Assembly: GCF_020623625.1 (NCBI RefSeq)
Contig: NC_060206.1
Location: forward strand, 496,001 to 560,000
From: Saccharomycodes ludwigii
Lineage: Eukaryota; Ascomycota; Saccharomycetes; Saccharomycodales; Saccharomycodaceae
DNA length: 64,000 nucleotides
Reading direction: 5' to 3'
Shown here: in pieces, positions 1-9,242 of the stretch
Numbering within the stretch: position 1 is the first letter of the stretch
Layout: every line of letters starts with the position of its first letter
Position numbers and translations under genes: made by a program
Notes under the pieces: generated by a model
Told to the model about the DNA's origin: nothing
The model's input: only the letters and a program-made list of their open reading frames with translations
Database searches by the model: none

Positions 1-797
1 AAAAGTTTATTTAAAAAAAAAAAAGTAAAAAAGTGAAATAGCCACCAAAACGTGCTTTTGAGAAACATTTTGAAATTGATTGTAATTTGATTTCAGGATA
101 TGGGAAATGGTTTATTATGAGATTTGTTTCCAAGTTTTCTATACGCATATATAAATATTTTTTATTCCTTTTCAAACCGGCATAATGGCCGCATTTAACT
201 TCGCATCCGAACATCGGAAATAACTTAAGAAAAAGATGTTTATATATTTATAAATCGCGCGGATCTTGAAATCGTGGCATAATTGCTTTCCCTTCAGCTC
301 CGTTTCTTCCTCCGATATTTTAAGCCTATTTAAAAGTATAATATTCCACAGAGCGAAAAGGCATTGAGCTTCTGGACTATCTGCGGGAACTTCTTGACCG
401 GACAACCTTTTTTTTTTTTTTTTTTTCATTTCTTTTTCATTTCTTTTTCATTTCTTTTTCATTTCTTTTTCATTTCTTTTTCTCTTTCTTCTTTTCCTGT
501 TGATGAGTTTGGTGGCGGACAAACGTGGCAAATAATCGAACAAATGTCAAGTCTTTAAAAAGTGAAACATTTCTTGTTCTTTTTTATTCTTTACGTCTTC
601 TCGAACTTTTTTTTTTTCTTTTTTTTTTTTTTTTTATATATAAACTTAAAAGGTGAAGAGATGTTTTTTCTTTTCCTTCGGTTTTTTTTACCATCATTGA
701 TCATTACATATAAAGATTATTTTTTTTAGGAAACAAGAAAGAAAAAAAGAAAAAAAGAAAAAAAAATTCAACCGCTGACTTTTATCACTCCATTAAG
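1..797. other. Intergenic stretch upstream of the LETM1-family gene
   Basis: No gene recognised. The stretch holds several T and A runs, the 11-bp tandem repeat listed separately at 427-481, and a perfect inverted pair of TCCGA / TCGGA with a 3-base gap at 206-218. Small open frames on both strands cross low-complexity DNA and resemble nothing known. The last 150 bases are pyrimidine-rich, then A-rich, as expected of a yeast promoter and leader. Confidence 0.6.
427..481. repeat. 11-bp pyrimidine minisatellite, 5 copies
   Basis: The unit CATTTCTTTTT occurs five times in perfect register (starts at 427, 438, 449, 460 and 471) directly after a T run. It lies about 320 bp upstream of the LETM1-family start codon. 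Such T-rich arrays usually arise by slippage; no function is shown. Confidence 0.9.
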
Positions 798-2195
798 ATG
801 ATAAAATACACCAATAGATTGCTTGTGATTTCAGCCCAAGCAACCTCTACATTATATAGAAATTCACCATGTATTGTTGCACGTGGTATACCGTACCGTT
901 ACAATTCCACTAGTACCAAAAAGAATGAACCTAGTAAGATTCAACAAATAATTGAAAAAAATAACGCTGATAACGCTGCTGCTGCTGCTGCTTCCGGTAC
1001 TGTTTCCACCGCTGTCTCTACTAACTCCGCTGCACCAGCTGCTACTAACGCAGCTACCACCACTACTACTGCAACAACTGTTACCACTACCTCTAATACT
1101 GCAAGCATTAAACCATCCCTATGGACACGTGTCAAACGTGAGGCCAGACACTATTTAGACGGTACTAAATTGTTGGGTTTAGAAATGAAAATTTCTTCTA
1201 AATTGTTGTTCAAGATGTCTCTGGGTTACGAATTAACCAGAAGGGAAATGCTACAATTAAAAAGAACTACTGGCGATGTTTTGAGACTATTCCCGTTTGC
1301 TGCTTTTGTCATCATACCATTTGCTGAACTATTGTTACCGATTGCTTTGAAAATATTTCCAAACTTGTTACCAAGTACTTATGAAAGCAGTGTTGATAAG
1401 GAAAAGAAATTGGCTAACTTGAGAAAAACTCGGACTTTGGTTACTTCCATTATTAAGGAAAACAAACAACATTTCAAACCAAACAATATTACACAAGAAC
1501 AAAAGCAAGTGTTTAATCAATTCTATCAACACGTTAGAGCTACAGGTAAGCCCGAGTCTCGTGAACAATTGATTCAAGTTGCTAGATTGTTCAGCGATGA
1601 TACTGTTTTAGACAATTTGACTAGACCTTACTTAATTGCTATTGCTAAATATATGAATTTACAACCCTTTGGTACTGACGTCATGTTGCGTTATAGAATC
1701 CGTTACAAGTTGTTACAATTGAAGAAGGATGACATTCAAATCCAATACGAAGGTGTTTCTTCTTTGAACTCAACTGAACTAAGAATGGCTTGTGCAAACA
1801 GAGGTATTAAAATTTTAAATGTCAGCGATGATGTTTTAAGAGAAAACTTGAAAGTCTGGTTAGCTATGAGAATTAAAGATAAGATTCCATCCACCCTATT
1901 GTTAATGGCTACTGCTTATAATTATGGTGATCTAGTTCAAACTACTTTATATAACTCGTTATGTGATGTTTTAAGCGGTGTTCCTGATGAATTGTACCAT
2001 GAGGTTAAAATCAACGTTGTTGGTACACCAAAGGAAACCAGTGCCAAATCTAAAATGACCCACTTGAAAGAACAAGAAGAGATTATGAACGAGGAAGTGG
2101 AACAAGAAAAGGGTACAGTTGTTAAAGTTCGTGATGAGTTGAGTTTGGATGCTGTTGATAAGCAAGCTAATGCCACTAATGATAAACAAAAATAG
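798..2195 (+). CDS. YLH47: LETM1-family mitochondrial inner-membrane protein (Ylh47/Mdm38)
   Basis: 465 aa. Family members sit in the mitochondrial inner membrane, support K+/H+ exchange, and bind mitoribosomes to help insert newly made proteins. Visible: a basic, acid-free N-terminus with Ser/Thr (presequence-like, residues 1-45), an Ala/Thr-rich spacer at about 58-103, and the LETM1 core with its single transmembrane segment at about 164-184 followed by FPNLLPSTYE, the family signature. The ribosome-binding-like helical region follows, and the C-terminus (about 411-465) is charged. S. cerevisiae has two copies, MDM38 and YLH47 (YPR125W). The neighbours here, ANT1 and SCD6, match the YPR125-YPR129 order, so this gene holds the YLH47 position and probably serves as the single family member. 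The start is the first ATG in frame after an A-rich leader. Confidence 0.9.
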   Translation: MIKYTNRLLVISAQATSTLYRNSPCIVARGIPYRYNSTSTKKNEPSKIQQIIEKNNADNAAAAAASGTVSTAVSTNSAAPAATNAATTTTTATTVTTTSNTASIKPSLWTRVKREARHYLDGTKLLGLEMKISSKLLFKMSLGYELTRREMLQLKRTTGDVLRLFPFAAFVIIPFAELLLPIALKIFPNLLPSTYESSVDKEKKLANLRKTRTLVTSIIKENKQHFKPNNITQEQKQVFNQFYQHVRATGKPESREQLIQVARLFSDDTVLDNLTRPYLIAIAKYMNLQPFGTDVMLRYRIRYKLLQLKKDDIQIQYEGVSSLNSTELRMACANRGIKILNVSDDVLRENLKVWLAMRIKDKIPSTLLLMATAYNYGDLVQTTLYNSLCDVLSGVPDELYHEVKINVVGTPKETSAKSKMTHLKEQEEIMNEEVEQEKGTVVKVRDELSLDAVDKQANATNDKQK

Positions 2196-2891
2196 ATGCA
2201 CCAGAGAACAATAAATTTAAATACATATAAAGTGCCAAATATAATTAATATAAGGCTAAATTAGTCGGTAATTTTTTATTGATTGTATCAGTAAAAAAAA
2301 AAAAATGACGCTGTATATAATATTATATATATGTTTATGTTAATGGGGTAATATGTTAACACTTTTTTTTATCAAGTAATCCGAGGTTTTATACCGAAAG
2401 TTTATATTTTGCGGTATTCAATATAAGCCGAATTTATCAGATTATATGTATGTACATGTTATTGTATGAGTCATAAAATTGTGATTAAAAGTATTTTAGT
2501 TAATAAAATCACTACCACCACCACTGTTTTTCTATAAGGTGCAGTAGAATGCAGCATTTCGCCCGTGCTTGGCTTTTTTTTAGCAAAGAAAGCTACTTTT
2601 TTTTTTTTTTCCCCTCAATTTGTCATCCTTATTCCAAGCTATACTTAAACTATTATCTAACTCTAAGTTGTTCTTATGCCTGAACATAATAATATATAAA
2701 GATAAAAAAAAAAAATACGTTTGTTAGCCTGGCATTATTTCTCAAAATTAACTAACACAATACAAACACTTTTCCGCACCCCTTCCCTTTTTTTTTTTCT
2801 TTTTTTTTTTTTTACTCGTAGCTCTGAACCATTCATCTATAACTTCAAGAGTTTTCAACTAGGATTATAATACAAAATATCACTTCTGCAA
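2196..2891. other. Intergenic, YLH47-ANT1
   Basis: No gene seen. YPR126-YPR127 occupy this interval in S. cerevisiae, but no remnant is recognisable. It contains several T/A runs and three CCGA motifs between about 2380 and 2430 (TCCGAG, ACCGAA, GCCGAA). The last 130 bases are pyrimidine-rich, a typical yeast core promoter. Confidence 0.6.
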
Positions 2892-4016
2892 ATGTCTTCG
2901 CTTGAAAATGCTATCACTGGTGCATTAGCTGGTGCTTTGGCCAATAGTTTAGTCTACCCATTGGATGTAATTAAAACTATTTTACAAACTCAACTAAAGC
3001 AAAAAGAAGAGAGTCAAAAAGAAAAGAAAAATAATGTCACCACTACTGCTAATGATTCTGAAACACAAAACCAGAGTGAAGAATACAAGCCAGTACAATC
3101 AAATAAGACAAGTAGAAGATATCCTCAATTTAAATCCTCTTTAGAATGTTTGTTATACATATATAAGCATGAAGGTTTCCATGGTTTATATAGAGGCTAT
3201 AATTTTAGTATTATATCTGGAATAATTCAAAGTTTCAACTATTGGTTTATTTATACTACTATAAGAAAATATTACTACAATAGAAAATTAAAATATGCCA
3301 CCAATATCAGCGGTAAAAATGGGTTAAATTCTTTAGAGGAGTTGTTATTAGGAATCATCTCTGGCTCGTTTTCTTCAGTAGTCACAGTTCCAATAGGCAC
3401 CATCGCAACTAGTCAGAAAACAAAAGGTTTGGATTGTGACAGCAACGATACCACAACTAACATTAACACAGGTATATTTGAAGAAATTAAAGATATATAT
3501 AATCGAAACGGTGGGAAATTGACTAACTTCTACAAAGGTTTAAAAGTTAGTTTGATACTATCCTGTAACCCGGCAATTACCTTTGCAGTTTTTCAAAAAT
3601 TGCAAAAAATATTGCTTTCCTCCATCAGTGATGATAAGAATACCCTTCCATTATTGGATACAAGTGTCAAACTACCCCCATTATACAATTTTATTTGCGG
3701 TGTTATCAGTAAAATGTGTTCTACAATAATCACACAGCCATTGATTATAAGTAAAGTTCTCTTGCAAAAATCCAATTCACAATTTCAAACGTTTTTTGAG
3801 GTTTTACAATATTTAATCAGAAATGAGGGTATTTTATCCCTATGGAAAGGAGTCCATCTGCAATTGTTAAAAGGGGTTTTAGTACAAGGTTTGGTATTCA
3901 TGTATAAGGGAGAATTGGGTAAATTGGTTTTAACTTTAAGAAGATTGCTTGTGCAGCAACAACGTAGAAGAAGGGTAGGTACCAAAGTGACTTTTTGTAG
4001 AATTGGTGTTATCTGA
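2892..4016 (+). CDS. ANT1: Peroxisomal adenine nucleotide carrier Ant1
   Basis: 374 aa. A mitochondrial-carrier-family protein that exchanges ATP for AMP across the peroxisomal membrane, supplying ATP for activation of medium-chain fatty acids. Three carrier modules are visible. The first signature is PLDVIKT at 23-29; the second, degenerate, is VPIGTIA near 166; the third is TQPLIISK near 281. The stretch ISKMCSTIITQPLIISKVLL and the following WKGV...LLKGVLVQGL closely match remembered S. cerevisiae Ant1 (328 aa). The extra length lies in a Lys/Glu/Asn-rich insert at about 36-78 after module one and in a basic C-terminal tail. Position next to SCD6 matches YPR128C-YPR129W, although the orientation differs (ANT1 is on the opposite strand in S. 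cerevisiae). Confidence 0.92.
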   Translation: MSSLENAITGALAGALANSLVYPLDVIKTILQTQLKQKEESQKEKKNNVTTTANDSETQNQSEEYKPVQSNKTSRRYPQFKSSLECLLYIYKHEGFHGLYRGYNFSIISGIIQSFNYWFIYTTIRKYYYNRKLKYATNISGKNGLNSLEELLLGIISGSFSSVVTVPIGTIATSQKTKGLDCDSNDTTTNINTGIFEEIKDIYNRNGGKLTNFYKGLKVSLILSCNPAITFAVFQKLQKILLSSISDDKNTLPLLDTSVKLPPLYNFICGVISKMCSTIITQPLIISKVLLQKSNSQFQTFFEVLQYLIRNEGILSLWKGVHLQLLKGVLVQGLVFMYKGELGKLVLTLRRLLVQQQRRRRVGTKVTFCRIGVI

Positions 4017-4525
4017 TATGATAGTATAATCAATGGAAAGTTTATAATTGAATCAAAATAAATAACAACCATTTATGTATAAATTCTACCTATTTTTTTT
4101 TTTTTAATTTTTAATTATTAGATTGAAATAGTGGAAATCCTTCTGACCATCTATTATTTCTCGACTACTGGAAAGATATTGTACACTGTTTGATATTTTT
4201 AGTTGGCCAGCCGGTGGTGGTTTGGTGTGTGTGGAGGCAAGGATGTCCTTTTTCGTATAATATATATTAACCCGGATCTATTTCTATTTTTATGGTTAAA
4301 AAAAAAAATAAAAAAAAAATTGACTAGTTTTAAAAATGGAGAAGAAAATAATTTGCCCCTCGTTCTCTTTTTCTTCTTTCTCTTTCTCTCTTTTTTTTTT
4401 TTTACCTTTCATTTCCTTCTTTTTTTTTTTTTACCTTTCACTTTCCTCTTTTTTTGGTAAGCTGATTCACTCTGCTATTACATTCCGAAAAACTACGATA
4501 TAAACATAAGACTCGTCAATAACCA
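4017..4525. other. Intergenic, ANT1-SCD6
   Basis: No gene. It holds an imperfect direct repeat of about 34 bp: a T run followed by ACCTTTCA and TTTCCT, near 4388-4420 and 4424-4453. TTCCGAAAAAC at about 4484-4494 is one of the recurrent CCGA motifs, about 40 bp before the SCD6 start. Confidence 0.6.
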
Positions 4526-4814
4526 ATGTCTCAATATATTGGGAAAACTATATCTTTAATCTCAGCAAAGGATAGCCGTTATGTTGGGTTATTACAAGGT
4601 ATAGATTCAGAGAAAGGGATAGTTACACTATCTCAAGTTAGATGTTTTGGTACGGAGGGCAGAAAAAACTGGGGTCCAGAAGAAGTTTACCCACATCCCA
4701 ACGTTTATGAAACTGTTACTTTTAATGGGAATGATGTTAAAGATTTAAATATCTTGGATGTTCCATTGCATGAGGTTCAACCGGTCCTACCACCTGTACC
4801 ACTGCAACAACAGC

Positions 4815-4863
<49 letters not shown>

Positions 4864-5716
4864 GTTTTTATCGCCACAAAATATTCAAAATCCCAACGGC
4901 CCGGTAGTTCCTCCCGCTGTTTCAGGATACGGAGTATATGCACCTAGTGAAGAGGAAAGACAAAAACAGCTGCAAAAAGAAAAAGAAGATGAAGCAAAAA
5001 AAATAAATGAACAAATGGAAGAAAAAACCAAGGCGGTTACTTCGGACCCAACCACTGACACCACTACATCCACTACTTCTGATTACAACAACAGCAGATC
5101 TAGATACGGTAACCATAATCATAACCATAACTACAATAAGTTTCAACACAACAAAATCGATATACCAGCTGAGGATTTTGATTTTGAAAGAAGTAACGCG
5201 AAATTCATCAAAAACAACGGTGAAAAAGACCAAGAACTTGATATTCAGGAAACAGAAGATAAGACAAGTGGCAGTGGTGGTGATGATCCTTCCGTCAATA
5301 GTGAAGAAAACATCTCATTCTATGACAAAAAATCGTCCTTTTTTGATTCAATTTCCACATCTACTGATAAAAATACCAATATGAGATGGAATGAAGAACG
5401 TCAATTAAATATGGACACTTTTGGACAGTCAAGAATTTTTAGAGGTGGTCATCGTGGTGGTTATCGTGGAGGGCATTATAACAATAATAATGGCGGTAGA
5501 GGTGGTGGTCGTCGCTATTATAATAATAACACACGTGGCAGAGGAGGATATAACCGTGGTGGGTTCAATAACAGAGGTGGACAAAGCGGTTATTATAATA
5601 ATAACAATCATAATCATAATCATAATAACAGATATACTAATAATAATAATAATAGCAATGTTAATACTAATAACGACAGCAACATTTCCCAGCCACCACA
5701 AAAAATTGAATTTTGA
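4526..5716 (+). CDS. SCD6: Scd6/Lsm14-family mRNA decapping activator and translation repressor
   Basis: 396 aa. An RGG-motif RNA-binding protein of P-bodies that represses translation through eIF4G and works with Dhh1/Dcp2 in mRNA decay. Domains in order: N-terminal LSm14 domain (about 2-82, with YIGKTISLISAKDSRYVG), an uninterrupted run of 20 Gln (94-113), a charged coil-like stretch (140-170), FDF box (EDFDFERSNAKF, 216-227), FFD box (YDKKSSFFDS, 266-275), TFG box (RWNEERQLNMDTFGQ, 287-301), RGG/GGY repeats (306-352) and an Asn/His-rich tail. S. cerevisiae Scd6 is 349 aa; the added length is low-complexity Gln/Asn/His. Synteny with ANT1 and NAT3 matches YPR128C-YPR129W-YPR131C. Confidence 0.95.
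4805..4864 (+). repeat. Trinucleotide repeat encoding 20 glutamines in SCD6
   Basis: Mostly CAA codons with CAG near both ends, in frame, residues 94-113 of Scd6. It lies just after the LSm domain and is likely to vary in length between strains (inference). Confidence 0.9.
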
Positions 5717-6036
5717 AACGAAAGAGAGGCTTTTTTTTTTTGGATCATTGATAATTTAACTATGTAAACTCTATATTCATACTTTGTTATTTTATTTTTT
5801 GTTTTTAATTTTTTTTTTTTTCTATGATGTTTTCAGAACCAAAAGGGGGAAAAAAAGTAAAGTGATTTCTTTTATTATATATATTAGCTCAAATTATCAT
5901 GTTTATTCTAATTATGTGTTCTATGTACAATAAATAAAATGGCAATTCTTATGTCTTTATATTAGCTATTATAACAGGCAACATTTGGGTATACTGTAAC
6001 AGAATAATTTTTTTTTTTTTTTTTTTTTTTTGGTCT
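5717..6036. other. 3' intergenic, SCD6-NAT3 (convergent)
   Basis: Convergent 3' flanks. AT-rich, with a T run of about 23 at 6009-6031, immediately beside the NAT3 stop. No gene or terminator hairpin seen. Confidence 0.6.
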
Positions 6037-6627
6037 TTAAAACCTAACATCGTTGGGCAGACATCGGACCTCTTTACCATTCCTTCTGATACTTTTACCA
6101 TCAGGATCACTAGATAGAGCCAACCTCATGTCATACGCATCGTTATCATCGTCAATATTTTTCAAGGAATTGTTTGACCCATCTCCATAATATCCAACAA
6201 CCCTTCTATATATGCTATACCCCAAATTTTCATACATTTTAATAGCTAAAGCGTTGTTACATTTAACAAACAAATCAACAAAATAAGCTTTACTATTGAA
6301 ATCGCTAATTTTAGCAAATGGAACACACAAATATTTTGAAGCAATTGATAAACGGCGATAATTCTTGGAAACAGTCACTGCTGTTATATGAGAATGCCAT
6401 TCCGACTTTTTGCCCTCTGTCTTTCCCATTATGTATCCACTAGTAACAGGAGTATTTGTCTTTTTATCTTTGTTGTATTCGTTTTCAACACTCTTAAAAA
6501 ATAAAGTTGGCCATAGAATTAAATATTCAAAATAAAACTCAAGTGGAAAGTTTTCTGTCAATGGATCCAAATTTACTGGTTGCAAATCAAATAAATCGGT
6601 TGCTTCAAATGGTTGGATTGAGGTCAT
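6037..6627 (-). CDS. NAT3: Nat3, catalytic subunit of NatB N-terminal acetyltransferase
   Basis: 196 aa, against 195 in S. cerevisiae. NatB acetylates nascent proteins beginning Met-Asp, Met-Glu, Met-Asn or Met-Gln, working with Mdm20 on the ribosome. The GNAT fold is clear: the start MTSIQPFEATDLFDLQPVNL, the FPLEFYFEYLILWP block, a HITAVTV strand followed by RRLSIASK (acetyl-CoA pyrophosphate loop position), FVDLFVKCNNALAIKMYENL and GYSIYRRVVGYYGDG, ending in NDVRF. This matches remembered yeast Nat3 almost block for block. A TCCGACG/CGTCGGA inverted repeat sits about 140-167 bp upstream and may control it. Confidence 0.96.
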   Translation of the reverse strand: MTSIQPFEATDLFDLQPVNLDPLTENFPLEFYFEYLILWPTLFFKSVENEYNKDKKTNTPVTSGYIMGKTEGKKSEWHSHITAVTVSKNYRRLSIASKYLCVPFAKISDFNSKAYFVDLFVKCNNALAIKMYENLGYSIYRRVVGYYGDGSNNSLKNIDDDNDAYDMRLALSSDPDGKSIRRNGKEVRCLPNDVRF

Positions 6628-6814
6628 ATGTGTTTAGTTTTTGTTTTTGTTTTTGTTTTTGGTTCTACAAAAGTTTTATGAGATAATCGAGTCGTTTATT
6701 TCATAATTCATAATTCATAAATATATATCATATATATATATATATTATATTTTTTTTTTGGTAATATCCGACGGCACAATTTTTTAACGTCGGAACTTTT
6801 GAGTTATTCCTTTG

Positions 6815-6846
<32 letters not shown>

Positions 6847-6957
6847 AAAAAAAATAAGCCGTAATTTCAAGTGCAAACTTCTTGTTTATAGCCACGCAAT
6901 TCTACTTATTTTTTATTATGGTATCTTACTAATAAAACCCTTATTTTCCATATACCA
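6628..6957. other. Intergenic: NAT3 promoter and YGR117C-like 3' end
   Basis: Contains a (TA)n stretch near 6721-6745, a GTTTTT-type repeat near 6635-6660, the 7-bp inverted repeat listed at 6767-6794 and a long A run at 6814-6843. No gene. Confidence 0.6.
6767..6794. promoter_or_regulatory. Inverted repeat TCCGACG-N14-CGTCGGA in the NAT3 promoter
   Basis: Two perfect 7-base arms separated by 14 bases of AT-rich DNA. The same heptamer recurs twice in the NUP57 promoter repeats. The spacing suggests a dimeric factor such as a Zn2Cys6 protein; that is inference from form only. Confidence 0.5.
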
Positions 6958-8478
6958 TCACGAAGACAACACATATAATTCCTTATTGGCGTATGACACT
7001 AATATTCTATTATTACTATCATCATAATACAATGACTTAACTCTACTCTTAATATTTTCAGTGTTACTAGTGAGAGGAACAACCTCGCATCTATTTGATA
7101 AATCAATACTGTAAAGTCCAGAATCGCAACCCAATAAGCATCCGTTGCAGTCGGAATCCCAAACCAACATATTAGTAGAAAAGGAATCTTGGTATATTTC
7201 TGTTTTAAAATTCTCCAATATCATATTATAATATATTGGGATATCACTACTGAGACTATCTAAGTTGTTCGCAGTTGCTTCTACTAGTAACAACCTCATA
7301 TAGGGAACATGTGATGTTGATATTAACATTTTGGTTTGAGGTTTGATTATGGTGATATTGTTTACTTTGGCCACCGCGGTATTATCATCTTTTGTGTTGA
7401 AAAAGATTAAATCTGTGACAGTAAATGAATGAGTACTAAACTGTGCATTATTTAAAGATATTTTGTATTTCAGGACAAATTTTAAATCATAGACGTATAT
7501 TTGGGTACTTTCTAATCTAGTTAAATAAATCAACAGATTATTATCACCACTGCTCTTGCCTTTTTCTTTTTCTTCTTCTTCTTCTTCTTCTTCCTTCTTT
7601 GGTTGTACGATATTTATCGTGCTGCAATTAGTTAACAAGTTTAATTCTCTAATTAAATTGCATTTGATTTCTGATTCATTCATTTTAATTTGGAATGCTT
7701 TAACCGTTTTATTTAGACAACTAACTAAACACATTAATTCATTTTCAGCATCAACGAATATTAAAAATGTAGAAATCATTCTGATGTTTTTATCCAACTT
7801 GACGCTCTTATACTCCAAGTCAGGTGCAAAATTTTTAATAACAGTTATATTACCATCTAATTCACAAAATAAAAACAATGTTTTTTTTTCGCCATTATCA
7901 GAGGTTGTGTCAATTTTTTGGATGAACTTGACCACGCTTGTGGTTTTAATTTCCTGAAGCAAATGATAATTGCCAGCTTTTGCAGTATTTTCATGATCGA
8001 TGGAATATATATATATTTTACGGTTGCTTGTACTTACAATTAAGAAATTTTCATCTGAAAAAACTGCAATAACCAAAGAATTAATTTTTGATGACAAATC
8101 GGTAGAGATAACAGGCCTTCGATCATATTTCCAATGCGGTAGAGATATTTTGTTCAAGACGTTCTGTTCATCGTTAACAGTCCCTAACGAACCATTTTCA
8201 GTAGAACAGGTTGAGGTTGCAACACTTTTTTTGTAGGCTTTAAACTGAACACGTTCTGATACCATGGTTTCCAAATCTTCAGTGTGATATCCCAACCGGT
8301 CTTCCATTTCATTAAAATCCTCATTTAAAACCATTTTTTGTGAGAGACCTGTCTCTGTTATAAACTTATTAAAAGTAGATTCGTACTTATGTTTGATTAA
8401 GTATCTTGCAATTAATTTGTTTGTTAACAGAGTTATGTCAGCATTAACTTCTGAGTTGTCCCTAACGTTGTTTGTCAT
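6958..8478 (-). CDS. LisH-motif, WD-like protein resembling S. cerevisiae YGR117C
   Basis: 506 aa. The N-terminus carries a LisH dimerisation motif (about 17-49: TLLTNKLIARYLIKHKYEST), then a conserved block HTEDLETMVSERVQFKAYKK (65-84), then beta-rich WD-like sequence to the end (for example FLIVSTSNRKIYIYS near 150 and a final NNRILVSYANKELYVLS). A Glu/Lys run sits near 299-310. The identity rests on position: it lies between NAT3 and RPS23, exactly where YGR117C precedes RPS23A (YGR118W). YGR117C (476 aa) has no assigned function that I know of. LisH plus beta-propeller proteins often scaffold ubiquitin-ligase or transcription complexes, but nothing here shows which. Confidence 0.75.
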   Translation of the reverse strand: MTNNVRDNSEVNADITLLTNKLIARYLIKHKYESTFNKFITETGLSQKMVLNEDFNEMEDRLGYHTEDLETMVSERVQFKAYKKSVATSTCSTENGSLGTVNDEQNVLNKISLPHWKYDRRPVISTDLSSKINSLVIAVFSDENFLIVSTSNRKIYIYSIDHENTAKAGNYHLLQEIKTTSVVKFIQKIDTTSDNGEKKTLFLFCELDGNITVIKNFAPDLEYKSVKLDKNIRMISTFLIFVDAENELMCLVSCLNKTVKAFQIKMNESEIKCNLIRELNLLTNCSTINIVQPKKEEEEEEEEKEKGKSSGDNNLLIYLTRLESTQIYVYDLKFVLKYKISLNNAQFSTHSFTVTDLIFFNTKDDNTAVAKVNNITIIKPQTKMLISTSHVPYMRLLLVEATANNLDSLSSDIPIYYNMILENFKTEIYQDSFSTNMLVWDSDCNGCLLGCDSGLYSIDLSNRCEVVPLTSNTENIKSRVKSLYYDDSNNRILVSYANKELYVLSS

Positions 8479-9242
8479 TTTTATTTATCGATATTCAATA
8501 TGTTGCAAGATTGTTTTTTGGTTTATTTTTAAGAAAGGAAGAGATATTAAATTGATGGTATCAGTCTTTTAAAGTTAGTTGACGTATAAATGCGTTTAAA
8601 GGATTGATTTGTTTTTGTATGCGAATTGTTTGAGTTGTTTTTTTTTTTTTCTTCTTACTGAACATATTAGGGCTTGCATATAATTTGCTGAATAGTTTGA
8701 CAACCATTTGTATTTATTGAATCCGTACATTACCTTATTAATAATAATTTATTTTTTACTTTTTTTTCAGTTTTTTTTTTTTTTTTTTATTTTTATTTTT
8801 ATTTTTGCTTGGATAAAAAGAAATATTATTTTTTGAGGAAACAAAAGAACTTTTTATATTTTTTTTTTCTTGCCTAGCTGTTCATAAAGCCCGATTTTTT
8901 CCTCCAAAAATGAAATCTTTTTTTTATTCTTTTTCCTTTGCCGTTTTTAAAATCTTTTTTGTTTCTCTCTGCGTTTAATTTTATTTTATTTTATTTTAAT
9001 TTTTTTTTTTTTTATTTTATCCCTTCGTTAAATAATAAAGCTGTAAGTTTCCATTTGCTTGTTATTTTTTTTTTTTTTTAATTATATCAGCTTATCAAAT
9101 TAGGTACGTTGCATTTTCTTTTTTTTTTTTTTTCCTATTTTATTTTCATTACACGATCTTGCTTCTACTTTTACTTACATCTTTATTTCGATACAATTAC
9201 AAAAAAAAGAAAAAAAAACTATATCATAAACTAACTAACAAG
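8479..9242. other. Divergent promoter region, YGR117C-like / RPS23
   Basis: 764 bp, with at least six long T runs and a (TTTTA)n stretch ending in a T run at about 8977-9013, almost identical to one at about 17968-18011. It carries the Rap1-like site listed at 8720-8732. The last 40 bases before the RPS23 ATG are A-rich and look like a leader. No gene. Confidence 0.6.
8720..8732 (+). promoter_or_regulatory. Rap1-like site upstream of RPS23
   Basis: AATCCGTACATTA fits the form of Rap1 sites common in yeast ribosomal-protein promoters (core CCGTACAT). It lies about 510 bp before the ATG, at the far edge of the usual range. Only one good copy was noticed, so this is tentative. Confidence 0.4.

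Noticed and set aside
172-429. 85-codon frame on the minus strand
   Set aside because: Crosses the T run, biased composition, no similarity to known proteins.
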